Assembly: GCF_030867145.1 (NCBI RefSeq)
Contig: NC_134433.1
Coordinates: 15,597,896 to 15,661,895, forward strand
Direction: 5' to 3'
Length of the DNA stretch: 64,000 nt
Source: Opisthocomus hoazin
Taxonomy: Eukaryota > Chordata > Aves > Opisthocomiformes > Opisthocomidae
Shown here: positions 37,001 through 48,600 of the stretch, piece after piece
Numbering within the stretch: position 1 is the first letter of the stretch
Layout: every line of letters starts with the position of its first letter
The notes under the pieces: generated by a model
The model's database searches: none
Seen by the model: only the letters and a program-made list of their open reading frames with translations
Told to the model about the DNA's origin: nothing
Program-made: the position numbers and the translations under genes

Positions 37001-40000
37001 AATGTATGTCTGTATTGAGGAATTGGGAGCTGGCAGCAAATTGTGAATTCTTTGAAAGATACATGTTAAACTATTATGTGTGTACATAATTATATAGTAC
37101 AGCTGTCATTATGTCCCTTACCTTAAAGGTAGAGGCATTGTTCCACCACCGAATCATCTGGAGTCGTTATGCATAATCATAGTGTGCATTTAGTCAAATT
37201 CCAGTACGAGTCATTACATCCTGCTTAATTCTCTGACTTAAACCGGGAAAATTGTTGCTCATTAGAAAGAGCAAAGCATTTAAACAGTTGTGACTGTATT
37301 TCCAGGACACCCTCTGTGAAATGCCAAAAGTATGATCCTGCAAAACCACGAGTCCCGCACGCGAGTGCTCGTCCTGGGCCCTGGTTTTGTTGTTGTAGGG
37401 ACAGCAAAGTCCTCAAGCTAACCCGATGGTCAAATGCACGCATTATACCGATCTCCTGAGGAGTGTGAGTAAACAAGTTCGAGACAGGCAAACTTGCTCA
37501 CTGTTAAACTCAGCAATGCCTGGAAGCCAGCTGATAAAAGCTATAGGCAGTAAATATCTCCGCGCCAAAGAAACATGGGCATTTAATCTTACTGACTGCA
37601 GAAAGAGAGCTGTCTGCGAGGAAAAATTTTGGAAGGTCCAGTTATGAAAATCATAGTTCAAAGACAGTATTAGATGCTGTAACGAGCCTGGATGGAATAG
37701 TTTTTCAAACCTACTGAAATGCCTTCCAGAAATCCTACATTATTCTTATTTGCCTTGTCCAGGGTATGACAAAGGAACTGTCAAAGCACGAAGACAAAAT
37801 AACTTTTCTGAGCGCACAAATGCTAGAAACTGCCTTAAATCTGTGATCAGGGACTGTTACAACACAGTGAGCTTGAGATCTGGTACAGACTGTGCAGAGA
37901 GGTTAACCCTGTCTGTGGTTCTGCATACTTTTTAGCTGAACTGTATAGACAAATAAGAAATAGCAATGTACACCGCAGTTCACAGCACCCCCCTGACCCA
38001 CATTTGTTTTTTGGATTTCCCTTGTGCTTACTCTTGGGGTAAAACAGTGGAATTTGAGCTCCGAAGGGAAATAAAGCGCCTACAGGAATACAGAGCAGCA
38101 GGAATCACCAATTTCTGTAGTAAGTACCTGATACATTATTCAGCCTATTCCCATTCATCAAGATGTGGAAGGATGATTTTACAACATTGAGGTCATGATG
38201 AATAAAAAGACACTGATTTCTAAATGCATTTGCCTAGCTCTTTAACTGAACAAGGCTTTAGCAATAGCGCTTCAGTCCAGCTGTGCTTTTTGAACGCTGG
38301 TTTGAGCCGTCAGCTCCGAGAACACGCTGGCTAGCAGAGCTCTGCTTTAGCCACTGCTTTGCAAAACACTCAGGAAAAAAAACCAAAAAAACACTATGTC
38401 ATGGCACAGTGGTCTCCAGTGCTTTATCCCTGGACACTTGTGCTGGCTATCAACAAGTGTGGCATCTGGAGAGAGGGCTAAGACCTCTACGTAAACTAAA
38501 TGGCCTGGTTTATGCTGGAATTGGATCATGGAAGCCTTTTTTGTTTGTTTTTGGCCTGAAGTTAATGGGAGGAGGGGTGCAGGGTGGAATCTAATACCTT
38601 CCCATGCCAAGTAGTTGTCATGAGGGAGAATAGCAGCATCTGGTCCAGAGCTAGAGAACAGTTTCTCACTTATTTCCTAAAGCAGAAAAACAACAGTCTG
38701 AAAATTTTGACCGAGGCAGCCGGTGAGAGCGTGGTGTCTGTGTGCCGCAGGTGCCAGGACGTACGACCACCTGAAGAAGACAAGAGATGAGGAGCGCCTG
38801 AAGCGCACCATGCTGTCTGAAGTCCTGCAGTACATCCAGGACAGCAGCGCCTGCCAGCAGTGGCTCAGTCGACAGGCTGATATGTACGGTTACAGTAAGA
38901 CGCTGCGTTTTACATCCCTATGCCCGAGTCAGGTGCATCAAACACACTTTCCTGTCTGATAACAACAGATGCGTTCCCAACTTATTACAGTCTGAAAAAT
39001 TCAGGAGGGTAAGAAACTGTGGATGACAGCAACAGTGCTTGTGAAGTGCAGAAAAGTGACGAGTAACGGCTCAAAAATCTCAGTTTTCTGTATATTTCAG
39101 GAACTTAACTGCTGCTAACAAAGTCATAGAGGGAAATAAGGTCTTTATTAATGAGGGCACAGATGACACTGGAAATGTTTCAGATGATTTCAGATGTAGC
39201 AGCATTATTAATGCGTAGTCACCCTGCACGAGCACTTTGATTTAAGGAGCAAGCGGCAGTGCAAAGGCAGTGCATCCTGTACGCGACGCGGTCGGAGAAG
39301 ATGATGTGGAATTTTGGAATTTCCCCAGTCAGTCTCCCCTGCGTGTTTTTATTTTATCCCCCACCCCCCTTTTTTTAAAAGATGTTTCAGACATGGTCTT
39401 CAATCTGGGAGTGCTAAATGTTTAGAAATCCTGATGACTAAAATCAGAGCCTGGCTTACGCAAGCTGAATTGTATTATTATTAGAGTTGGGGAAAAAGTT
39501 GTTTCAGGGCCAACATATGCAGTTATTCTTAAAAAAAAAGAATATGAAGACAATTTGAAAATTTCCTTTCTTTTCAGTGATTCTGGCCTGAGTCCCACGG
39601 TACCAGTCCCTTCAAACTCAGGTAACTGTAGGATGATGGTCTGTTGTAAAAAGCCAGCCATGCAGCAGGAACACCCTACTGACAGGCAGCTGGAGCAGCT
39701 CTTTTGCTTGAGTGCAGAAGTGTCAGTCCTCAAGCCTCATGGTTAAGCATTGCTCACGTCAGCATTACCTCAATCTGCAACTCATTCCATGTGCAAATCC
39801 CGTAGGGTTTTTTGCCAGATTTCTCGATTTTTCTGACTACAGGTGGAAAACCCATCTGAAAGCTCCATTAACAAGGCAGGAAGGAAAAGAATTTTCACAA
39901 GAATGACATTTTTATCTTTAAAAGATGAAGCTAGTCCAGGTTTTTAATGAAGCTGTCTAGCACATACCGTAGCAGTATGAACTGGACAGAAAGCAGATCT

Positions 40001-43000
40001 GGGAGGGCAGAACACCAAAAAACAGTTGCCTGAGAAGCAGGCAATGGTTGCAGCATCAAGCACTCCAGAGTGACAGAGTGAGATGATACAGGTTGCCTGT
40101 GCAACTTCAGTTTTCCTTTTCTGTGAATATGCTTTTATAGTCATTAATTCTCTAATCACAAATTATGGGGGTTTTCCACCAAGTGGATCCCTAGTTCTTT
40201 CCGTGCCCAGCAAGGACAGGTTCAGGGGTCAGTCAAGGCCCCCGTGAACAAGACTTCTATGATACCCCATCTTGTTTGTTGAGGTCACAGGGTGGCACGC
40301 AATGTAGGAGACTAGGATGAAGTTTTACTATAAGGCTGTTAAATTTTGCCAGGGAACACTGGCTTCTAGCTCTGTCTCTATGTCCAGTTTTTATGTGGAT
40401 GCTAATAAGCCACTCGACCCAAACCTCTCAGAGGTGTACACTGAGTCTAGATGTTCTTCCTCATTTCTGCCAGGAGCCCTGGAAATTTGGGTCAGAATAC
40501 CGAGCAATTAGTCATTGCGGTATGCGCTATGTTTTAAGTGTATTTGGTGATAGCAAAGATCTGTTCTTTTGGAGAGAAAATAGCATTGTATATCTCAGGC
40601 TGGGCATCCAGAGTCCGTGGAATGGGGACAGTGTCCCCGCAGCTGAAGGGCCAGTGTGAAGAGTGGAGTTAATCTTTAGTCGAGTATTCAGTGGGCAGTG
40701 AAGGAGCAGCACCCAAGAGAACGTGAATTGTTTTGCCCAATGAACTTGGATAGTAGGCAGTGTTTACAACCAGTATCACATGTTGAACACAACCCAAACA
40801 AAATACCATATAGCTGGTAATTAAGCAAACATCCTGCATGCTGAATAAGGCCAGGATACTGCGGAAAAACTGCCACGTGTCTATATGATTAAAGGCTGCA
40901 TCATACTGAATATACAATAGGGCAAATTAACATTGCTTAACTTTACTTCTCGATTTTGAGATCTTGACTCTGCAGCCTAAGTATGTTTTCTTTAATGCAG
41001 TTTGCATGCATGTGTTACTTCCTATGTTTATAAAAGAGTAAAACCAAATTCTGTCGTGTCTCATCATAGCACGCTTGTTCCAGGCTGCAGAAAGAGGGAG
41101 CAGTGCTGGGAAATAACTTCCTCTACACCTACCAGAGACTCGCTACTCCAGCTTCTTGCTAGTCCTCCAGTTCTCTCCCCGGCCAGGCCCCCCTCACCCA
41201 GCCGGGCTCCCCTCCCTCTCCTACAGATGCCCAGGAGAAACAGAGAGTCCCCAGTCCCAGAGGCGGGACGTGGGCAGAGCGCAGCCAGTGCAGCCCCTGG
41301 GAAAATGGAGCTGTGGATTTTCCAAGATTTCATCCCTTTGCCAAATTTAGGAAGTCTGTCCTGGCACTAAGAGACCCGTCTCTAGCAGTGCTAATATGCA
41401 ACCCCACAGCACAGGGTCAACAGGCTTTCTGAAGATGTAAAGGAATAACCCTAGCTTTGTTCTAAGCTCTGGAAGTTAAAGAAAATACTATTAGAAAAAA
41501 CAACTGGCAAGCAGACAGCCTTTGTGAAGGTTTAACTCCTGCAGCTTAAAGTTCAGCGAAGTTATAAACAGTAGCAAAATTGAGAACTACCAGACTACCC
41601 TGTGACAGATACTTCTTTCAGTACTGTTTATCATAACAGGCAACAATAAATCCACAAACTGCGTTTGCTTGACAGTATCTGCAGTACATTTGAAGGCATT
41701 TAAAGACAACCCTGCCTCATGAAGTTACCAGTAATGCCAGAGAAACTCTGCCGGTCGCACCGATAAGCAGTTCAGCATCCCGGGGAGGTACAGTTTCACG
41801 CTGCGCACACCCGGCACACCCTCCGCGCAGCACTGACCGCCCCGAGCCTGGCTGGGAGCGTCGGCTTAGTCAGGAGGTGCTGCCCCGCTGCGCCACGGCC
41901 GATGTGACAAAGCTCTTGTCTTTCGGTTCCTCCTAAAAGCCAGTGAGCCAGGGCTCACAACACCAGTCCTTCCACAAGTATTCACAGCCCTTAACCATGT
42001 CGGCTGAAAATCACACCGTTTGTCAAATCACTGCAGTTTTTGTGTTAAGCCCTAAATAACCCTGGCTATAAACACTTGGATCATGCTCAATTACCATCAT
42101 GAGGATTTAATGGCCTCTGTGATAACACACCTAAGGAACAGCCGCTGCCAAACTGCTCAGAGTTCTGCAGCATTTTCCTTTCTTGTCCCCGCAGGTAGAC
42201 GGAGTGCCCCACCGCTGAACCTCACAGGTCTCCCAGGGACAGAGAAACTTAACGAGAAGGAGAAGGAGGTGAGGAAAGGAATGAAAAGATAATCTATATA
42301 AAACTTTATCTTCACGGTGCAGGAGTGATCACACCGTCTGTCTCGGGTACTGTGAATATCACCTCTGCTATATGCCCTGACTACTCTTTCCTGCTCACAG
42401 AAGTCATTCAGGGTTTCCAGCTGGCTGCTGAATTTCAGTTGCTGTGCTATACAAACAACATAGCTACAGCAAACGAGCTTACTTAGCAAAGAAAGGTGGA
42501 GAGCACCGAGGTGCTATTACCCGCTATTATAGCATCCAGAGTATGACATCCTCTCTTCCTCCATGGGAGACTGGGGTGAGCAGAAGGGTCATTTTTTCCT
42601 TAATGAACATTGGTTTCAAAACTGGCTGGGGATTTTGTCAAGGGTTTCGCTGGACAGATTACTGAACCTGAATAGCAGAGCTCTTTCTGGATTGTAGATA
42701 TCTCACAGCCAAATCACAACCAGTTATGGTTGGTTTTTCACTGTAACACGGACGTGAACCATGGAAGCGATAACAGGGTATTGCTCTTGAAATGTTTTTT
42801 CCATATTTCTGCTATACAGTGCATATGCCAAGCCTTCCGTGTGCACGTGTGGCAGAAAATGAAACCTGGCTTTCCTTAAGCCACGGGCTGTTAGCTCAGC
42901 GTGTTGCAGTCCCGTGTGGGGTGCGCTTGCAGCGTCACCTAGAGCGGTCGGAGGCACGGGGCAGAGGGACGGGGCAGGCAGAGGCGGGACTGCAGCCCGT

Positions 43001-44322
43001 CAGCACCCCCGGGAGCAGCAAACAACGCAGCCAGGGGCCTGCCCGCCATTCACGGCACAGGTTCTGCAGCCCGGGGTAGGCCTGCCCACTAATTCAGTGA
43101 AAGGCAACACTGGAAAACGATGGACAGAAAAGAATATTTTTTTTTTTTTTTAACAGAAGTCATAGTCTGTCTTTAGATCATCCGCAAGGCAGATTTCAGT
43201 GCATGTGAAATGCAGATGTATTTCAGACTTTTCCCTTGGCGTGGAAGCTGTTTCCCCTTCACTGGAGATGGCAGCATTGAAAATCAGATCACAGATTTGC
43301 CATGGAACATGGCATTTCTGGCTCCACTCAGCATATAAATAATTGTGACTAGGACATTAGTGTATACAGGGAATCCGATTTCCTCGTCAGCTGAGACACA
43401 GAGTCTGAGTTCCTCCGAATTCTGCAATTTCCTATCAATGCGGAACAATCATTAAGCATTTCCTGATTAAAAGCAGGAGACAGCCACTATCTCCACTGGG
43501 AGCACCACAGGGCACCAGCTCGAGGGCGGCTGGTGTTGGGAAGCGGAACGGGAACCTTGCAGCCGGACAGCAGAGCGCGGGGGCTTTGGAAAGCAACTCC
43601 TTTTACCAAACTTCCCAGCGTGTGATGCCCTCCCCGCACGGTTTCCATCCCAGACTCGCAGCGGGGGCAGGCGGCGTGCGCGTAGCTGCTGCTGTAGAAG
43701 GGTACGAAAGCCTTCGTCTGCAGGGGGTTAGTAGGCAGATGCCCTCCCTGGCCCCGGGCCAGCACGCCCGGTTGCAAGTCTTTCTGGCATGTGTACTTCC
43801 CTCGGTTTGTCAAGAACAACGCCCACACGGGACACACTCATAGTTACGCTCCTGTGAGCCCGGGGCTTGCTTTCATCCTCCTGGTGTAGTGTTCAGCCAG
43901 GAATGTTTTTGAATGCAGCAGCCAGCAAGCTCCTCCCCTCCCTACCTGTGGATCGAAACAGCTCCTAACGCGATTACTGCGGGCCTCCCCCCATACGAAA
44001 AAAAACTAAAAACCACCCAACCACATTTAAAATGTTTTCGGAAAAATATCCACCGTGTTACTCCCCCAGCGGGGATCGCAGAACGAAAGAGCGTGACAAG
44101 CGTGAGTGTTCATGAACTTCACCTCTTGTCTTCCAGCTCTGTCAGATGGTGCGGTTGGTCCCTGGAGCCTATTTGGAGTATAAAGCTGCTTTAGTGAACG
44201 AGTGTAACAAGCAAGGCGGCCTGAGACTAGCGCAGGCCAGAGCGCTCATCAAGATCGATGTGAACAAAACCAGGAAAATCTACGACTTCCTTATCCGAGA
44301 AGGGTACATCACCAAAGCCTGA
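22023..44322 (+). CDS. TADA2A: TADA2A, transcriptional adaptor 2-alpha, complete gene (15 coding exons)
   Basis: Fifteen coding exons join in frame with GT-AG introns to exactly 443 residues plus stop, the length of human TADA2A, with near-identical sequence. TADA2A is a nuclear adaptor subunit of the ATAC histone acetyltransferase complex, linking GCN5/PCAF and ADA3. The ZZ zinc finger shows all ligands: Cys17, Cys20, Cys31, Cys34, Cys42, Cys45, His55 and His59. A SANT/Myb domain spans about residues 68-122 (Trp75, Trp95). A conserved central region follows, then a C-terminal SWIRM domain at about 356-443 ending in GYITKA. The ATG at 22023 is the only one in exon 2 before the domain and matches the human start (human MDRLGSF, here MERLASF). 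Introns range from about 0.5 to 5.1 kb. Promoter: CpG island at about 20.0-20.5 kb. Polyadenylation signal at 45615. No frameshift or missing exon. Confidence 0.98.
22867..22973 (+). CDS. TADA2A: TADA2A exon 3
   Basis: Encodes residues 9-44, with six of the first zinc-ligand region residues (Cys17, Cys20, Cys31, Cys34, Cys42) in order. The donor is TTGCAG|GTGAGT. Confidence 0.97.
24060..24119 (+). CDS. TADA2A: TADA2A exon 4
   Basis: Encodes residues 45-64 (CFTRGFEYKKHQSDH onward), completing the ZZ finger with Cys45, His55 and His59. Confidence 0.97.
24756..24847 (+). CDS. TADA2A: TADA2A exon 5
   Basis: Encodes residues 65 to the first two bases of Trp95: the first half of the SANT domain (DPNWTAQEEMALLEAVMDCG). 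Confidence 0.97.
24848..26302 (+). other. TADA2A: TADA2A intron 5
   Basis: Non-coding, AT-rich. Positions about 25155-25215 (cgtgcctcagtttactcc then atgtaaaaac) resemble the core of an ancient MIR-type SINE. No other feature. Confidence 0.75.
26303..26460 (+). CDS. TADA2A: TADA2A exon 6
   Basis: Encodes residues 95-147: the second half of the SANT domain (QDVANQMCTKSKEECEKHYM) and its following linker. Confidence 0.97.
26461..27916 (+). other. TADA2A: TADA2A intron 6
   Basis: Non-coding. Holds the best-preserved MIR-like SINE relic of the window at 27295-27500 (separate entry). Confidence 0.75.
27295..27500 (+). mobile_element. Ancient MIR-like SINE relic
   Basis: The order of blocks follows the MIR consensus as I remember it: tgtgacctgggccaagagaa, ctctctgtgcctcagcttgc, a diverged tcatctgtaaaatgggg-like part, then acaatgcttagctcctt, then gtgttgtgagc. 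Strong divergence fits an insertion older than birds. A profile search would be needed for the exact family (MIR, CORE-SINE or similar). Confidence 0.6.
27917..28005 (+). CDS. TADA2A: TADA2A exon 7
   Basis: Encodes residues 148-177 (ADDPPRPTFDSLLSRDMAGY onward), conserved region after the SANT domain. Confidence 0.97.
28801..28873 (+). CDS. TADA2A: TADA2A exon 8
   Basis: Encodes residues 178-201, the very acidic EFDNYAEWDLRDIDFVEDDS segment conserved in ADA2 proteins. Confidence 0.97.
28874..33960 (+). other. TADA2A: TADA2A intron 8 (5.1 kb, largest)
   Basis: Non-coding on inspection of both strands; the open frames are short and match no family I recognise. No transposable element was identified by eye. 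Confidence 0.7.
33961..34024 (+). CDS. TADA2A: TADA2A exon 9
   Basis: Encodes residues 202-222 (LKIAVVDIYHSRLKERQRRK). The donor is AAAAA|GTGAGT. Confidence 0.97.
34025..35973 (+). other. TADA2A: TADA2A intron 9
   Basis: Non-coding. Positions about 34480-34570 (ccattttgcagaatgagaaa) look like a reverse-oriented MIR-type relic. Confidence 0.7.
35974..36017 (+). CDS. TADA2A: TADA2A exon 10
   Basis: A 44-base exon encoding residues 223-237 (IIRDHGLINLRKFQ). Confidence 0.97.
36558..36668 (+). CDS. TADA2A: TADA2A exon 11
   Basis: Encodes residues 238-274 (LERRYPKEVQDLYETMRRFA onward), a helical conserved region. Confidence 0.97.
36669..38047 (+). other. TADA2A: TADA2A intron 11
   Basis: Non-coding; nothing further seen. 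Confidence 0.75.
38048..38119 (+). CDS. TADA2A: TADA2A exon 12
   Basis: Encodes residues 275-298 (EFELRREIKRLQEYRAAGIT onward), predicted coiled helix. Confidence 0.97.
38751..38883 (+). CDS. TADA2A: TADA2A exon 13
   Basis: Encodes residues 299-342 (TYDHLKKTRDEERLKRTMLS onward). The donor GATAT|GTACGG is far from consensus, but is required because the next exon starts with the base that completes Ile and then DSGLSP. Confidence 0.95.
39578..39621 (+). CDS. TADA2A: TADA2A exon 14
   Basis: A 44-base exon for residues 343-357 (DSGLSPTVPVPSNS), a less conserved Ser/Pro linker before the SWIRM domain. Confidence 0.95.
39622..42194 (+). other. TADA2A: TADA2A intron 14
   Basis: Non-coding, 2.6 kb; no feature supported. 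Confidence 0.75.
42195..42268 (+). CDS. TADA2A: TADA2A exon 15
   Basis: Encodes residues 358-382 (RRSAPPLNLTGLPGTEKLNE onward), the start of the SWIRM domain. Confidence 0.97.
42269..44136 (+). other. TADA2A: TADA2A intron 15
   Basis: Non-coding, 1.9 kb, with a T-run at about 43137-43152; nothing else seen. Confidence 0.75.
44137..44322 (+). CDS. TADA2A: TADA2A exon 16, last coding exon
   Basis: Encodes residues 383-443 of the SWIRM domain (LCQMVRLVPGAYLEYKAALV and on to GYITKA) and the TGA stop at 44320-44322. The acceptor is cctcttgtcttccag. Confidence 0.98.
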   Translation, partial: LCQMVRLVPGAYLEYKAALVNECNKQGGLRLAQARALIKIDVNKTRKIYDFLIREGYITKA

Positions 44323-45614
44323 GGACGGACAGCAGCGCGTCGGCTGCAGCAGGCAGAGGCGGAGAAGCTTGGAGGTCACTTTGACAGCGCCGAGAGGTTT
44401 TAACGGTGTTGAATGAAGGACGTTTCCTTTCGTTTAAAATCTTTTGGGGCTTTTATTTTTTTGGTAAAGACGAGTAGGGAGCTTTGTGAAATTGTATGAA
44501 TACTGACGTTTATCTGGTCTCCTTCTGACTCTGCTGTTGTCAGAACTACGCTGGAGAGAATCATACGCCGCGTAAGCTAATCTTCAGTGTGGACGGGCAT
44601 TCATTTCGAACACCTCTTGTAACTAAAAAGAGAATCGCAGTACTTTTATTCTGACAGTGACACAGAATAAGGACAGAAGAGCAGCACATAATGAGAGTCA
44701 CGCTTTGACTTTGTGTGAGTGCAGGGGTAGAGAAATGCCGTCCCCTCCCTTCTTGTACTCCTGCCTAAAACAGTGTCAGCTTTCAAAGGAGATAGCACAC
44801 GCCCGGGGGTATAAAAATAGAGCTTGCAGCGGTCCAGTCTTTTTAACTTAACTGTGATAAAGGATGGGAAAGGACATTGCAGGGAGGCTCCTCAACAGTT
44901 GTTACTTTTATGTGATATTAGCACATATCACAGCATGACAGCACTGCGCAAACCAATAAGCTTCATCTGCTCCCTGCTTCATTTGTGATTGCTAAATTAT
45001 AGATAATCCCTCAGTTTAAGCCTTCGTTGCCCCGGCTCGTTGGGAAGCCTGGATGCCACAACCAGAGCAGCCTTTTGGAACATAAAGAGCTGCTCCATAC
45101 CCCGGCGTTCTCTCACAAAAGACAACAAGCGAGGAGCACGACAGACCACCCAGCGCAAACGCCGCAGCCCTGCTGCACGTGGGGCCTCTCCCCCTCCGCT
45201 GACCGCGTCGACCAACGCAGCAGTGGTAAGGTGCAGCAGGTGACTACACGCACACACAACACCCCGTCCCGTGGATGATCCGCTGTACGGCTGCAGCACA
45301 AACCTTCTGTGTCTGAAAACACGGTTGGAGGGTGACGATGGTTCTTTTCAGACGCCGCTTGGCGTGGTTCAGTAGCCAGTCCACTCTTTATCAAACAGCT
45401 TCCATCGCTAACGTGTGAGGCTGAAGTAACATCCCCGAAGTAACCTAACAGCCAAAGAGGGTGGGATGTTGGGTGCTTTCAAGTTTGGGATCTCCTGTAG
45501 AAGAGCCTAAGGGAGCTACAGCTGTACCGATACCTCTGGGGTTCCCCCCCGTCCCCCAAGAGTAATTATTCTGTGTACCTGAGGTGCCATTGAATGTGAA
45601 GTGTTTTGGTTTGT

Positions 45615-45620
45615 AATAAA
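45615..45620 (+). terminator. TADA2A: Polyadenylation signal AATAAA of TADA2A
   Basis: The first canonical AATAAA after the stop, giving a 3' UTR of about 1.3 kb (44323 to about 45640). Earlier AT-rich stretches contain only imperfect hexamers, so a shorter form cannot be excluded. Confidence 0.6.
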
Positions 45621-45639
45621 ATCAAAATGACTTGAAACA

Positions 45640-48600
45640 ATCTTAAAGCTGCGTTCCTGGACTCCAAGCGAGACTGTAAAGGTCATGTAACTGCCTGTAT
45701 CCATATCCATCAGCTTCTCGCCGTGAGAGGGAAGGGAGGCACGCACAGCAGTGGCTGTATGAGTGTGACCACTAAAATACCTCAAAAATATTGCTATTTA
45801 GAGACAAGCAGCAGTAGCAAGTTACATGTTGAAGATTAAAGCCTGTAGAAGTTGAGACTGCATGGACTGGGAATACCAAGGGAAGGGACAAAGCAAGCTG
45901 TAAATCCTTGGGAATGGTTTCCCCAGTTGTCTTTTGACAGCAAACCAACAGATAAACGACCTTTCCCCTTGCCCAGCCGTGACACGTACAAGAGAGCAGC
46001 AGGCGAGACAGGTACACTGGTACCTGCTGTGAGCACCCCGAGACAGCAACATCCCCACCCCGCAAACCTCAGCGATGTCCCTGAGCCCCAAAGCGACCCG
46101 GAGGGGACCAGGACCCGCTCTGACCCCGCGCGGAGCCACCCGACCCCTGTGCTCGGGGCAGTGCGAAGCCGTTTGGCCATTCTCGGGGAGACGAGAGCTC
46201 TGGGACGGTGAGAGTGGTGATCCTGTCCCTGGCCCGGAGGGGAGGCAAAAGAAGGGATTTTTCCTTGCCAGGTGAGCAGGAGAGCGCAAGGCAGTGGGGA
46301 AGCAGGGCTGGGACGATTCCCTCGTGTCACATGAAAGTACGAAACCACCAGGTTTTCCGCTTTCGCGGAGCATCTCCCGAGCGGGGAAGGGAAGAGGCTT
46401 CCAGCGCGCCTGTGCCAGGGTCGGTGCCTCTCTGCAGGGCAGGGACCCCGCCACCCGAGAGCTTTCAAACCGCTTCCGATAAACTAAAACCCAGCGAACG
46501 GACAAGCAAAACCCACCCAGAGGGTGCTGCTGAGGCCGAGCTGGTCCGCCCAAAGCAGTGGTTCTAGAACAGGGCAGGCCCCTGCCCCTTCAGAGACCAT
46601 CGCTGCTGGGGCTGCCTCCGCTCCCCGCTCGCACGAGGGCCACAGACGGGGAAGAAAAGCCAGTGCTAGGGCACAGGGCAGCCCCTCTCCCCATCCCTTC
46701 TGTCCCCCTCCTCCCAGCCAGCCACGCGCTGCCGCGGCCCCTCCGAACCATTTCCCAGCGCTCAGGGAAAGAGCTTTTGGGGAGAAAATCTTCCCTCGAG
46801 CTCCCGGCTGCCTCTCTGCCACACCAGTCCCTCCTCCCTCAAATCCCAGCTCCTCTCCGGTTCTTCACAAAATGTCTCCATCGCTGCCTGCCAGACCCGG
46901 CTCCAGCCTCCCCGGAGCGCGCCCGGTGGCATCGGGAGAGGCTTTGAGAGGGGGAATCTGTCTTTGTCTGCGGCGGGAAGCGCCATGCGCGGCTCCGGCG
47001 CTGTGCGAGTAATTAACAATAATGAAAAGTTGGGGTTGCCATGGATATGCTGTTCTATTTACAATGCGCATCTCTCCCCATCGCCCAGAGCGGCAGCCGA
47101 GGGAAATCAGACCCCCATTCACCGCCTCGGCGTGCGGTTTTATTTTTAACCGGGATGCTGTAACAGGACGGCAGCCAGGCGGGACGGCAAGGGCAGGACC
47201 ACGGCTGCTCCTGGCCCTGCCACCGGCCGGCTCCTCGGGAAGCGGCACGCCGGGTTTCCGTGCTGCCCTGCCTCAGCCGGACACGAGCTCTGCGGAGAGC
47301 AGCTGACAGCGAGAAGAAACCCAATAAAAGCACTTTTTAGATACCTCAGTCTAACAGGTCATGACTTTGCTGAAAAATGGGTGGGGGGAAACAAAAAACC
47401 ACAGCGGTCCCCACACACCTTTTGCAAGAACTTGCCCTCAGTTCACACTCTGCTTTGGGACCAGTGAAGGGGGGGGGGGAGAAAAAGGAGAAAAGGAAAA
47501 CAAAGGTAAAAACATGGGCTGGGGGTTGGTTTCGGTGGGCCGGGGGTTGGTTTCAGCGGGCTGCCGTGCGGGGCTCGCACGCACAGCGCTGGGGACGCCA
47601 GCCCTCGTCAGTGCGCTGCAGGCTCTCAGCTAAGGATCGCAGTCGGCTTAATTAGAGACTCAGGTGAACATGAAAGATTAAATAAGGAACAAGGCTGAGG
47701 ACAGGCGGGAAGACGGCCGCTTTGGGGTAAGGTGCCAATACCGGTACCTGCAGAATTAATTACGCCAGGACTCGGGCGATGCGGGGAGGCTGCTGCTGCT
47801 CCATCCCAGCACAGCCTTAGTCACCGCTAATAGCCGTGGCAGGAGGAATGCGCGGTATGAATCTTCTTCGGGGCTGTGTTATTTGCCTGTCATTAGAAGC
47901 ATCGGTGCCGGGTTTTTTTTGGGTCTCACGGCTGCCGTCACACAGGCAGCACACGCACGCGGTCGGCCGGTGACGCAGCCCGGGGCGGTGGGGGCTGCCT
48001 GGAGCAGACCCCGGGGGCTCGCAGACCCCAGCATGGCACCGGGCTCCCCGCGGCCGCTGCCGCCCGCCAGATAACGCCGATAACGAAGGCACAAGAAGTC
48101 CTAGTTTTAGTGCCTGCTCGAATTGCCGTCAGGTGGGGCCGGTGAAACCTAAACCAGCTCCTTCTGGAGACAAACACCGCGGCACCGGAACGGCGGCGTT
48201 TCAGCTGGGGTTCACGAAACGCCAGAGCTGTCCTCCCGGCCGTGCGACACCAAAAAGGGAGAAATCCCAACCACTCGGCGATGCCCCGCGGCCATCTCCT
48301 CTGCCCCTCCAACAAACTGGTTCTGCAGCCTTCCGGGAAAAGCCAGCACAGATCCATTCTGGAGCGCGGAGAGCGTGCGCACGCCGGAGCCAGGGAAGCA
48401 CCCACATTTCCACCCCGCTCCCTTCGGCCGGAGCTGACGCGGGTGCCGGGGAGCAAACCCACCCGCGGCCTCACGCACACCAATGCCCGCAGCCCCCCCG
48501 TCCCACCCGGCTGCTCCCCGCAGGGGATCCACAGGCCAGGCCACGCGTCCCAGCACCGAGTGGGAACCCAATGGGCCACAGACGGAGTAGGAAAGAGCAC

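Noticed and set aside
45822-46553. 243-residue minus-strand open frame downstream of TADA2A
   Set aside because: No domain, biased composition, and open frames on the opposite strand over the same region; no splice or promoter support.
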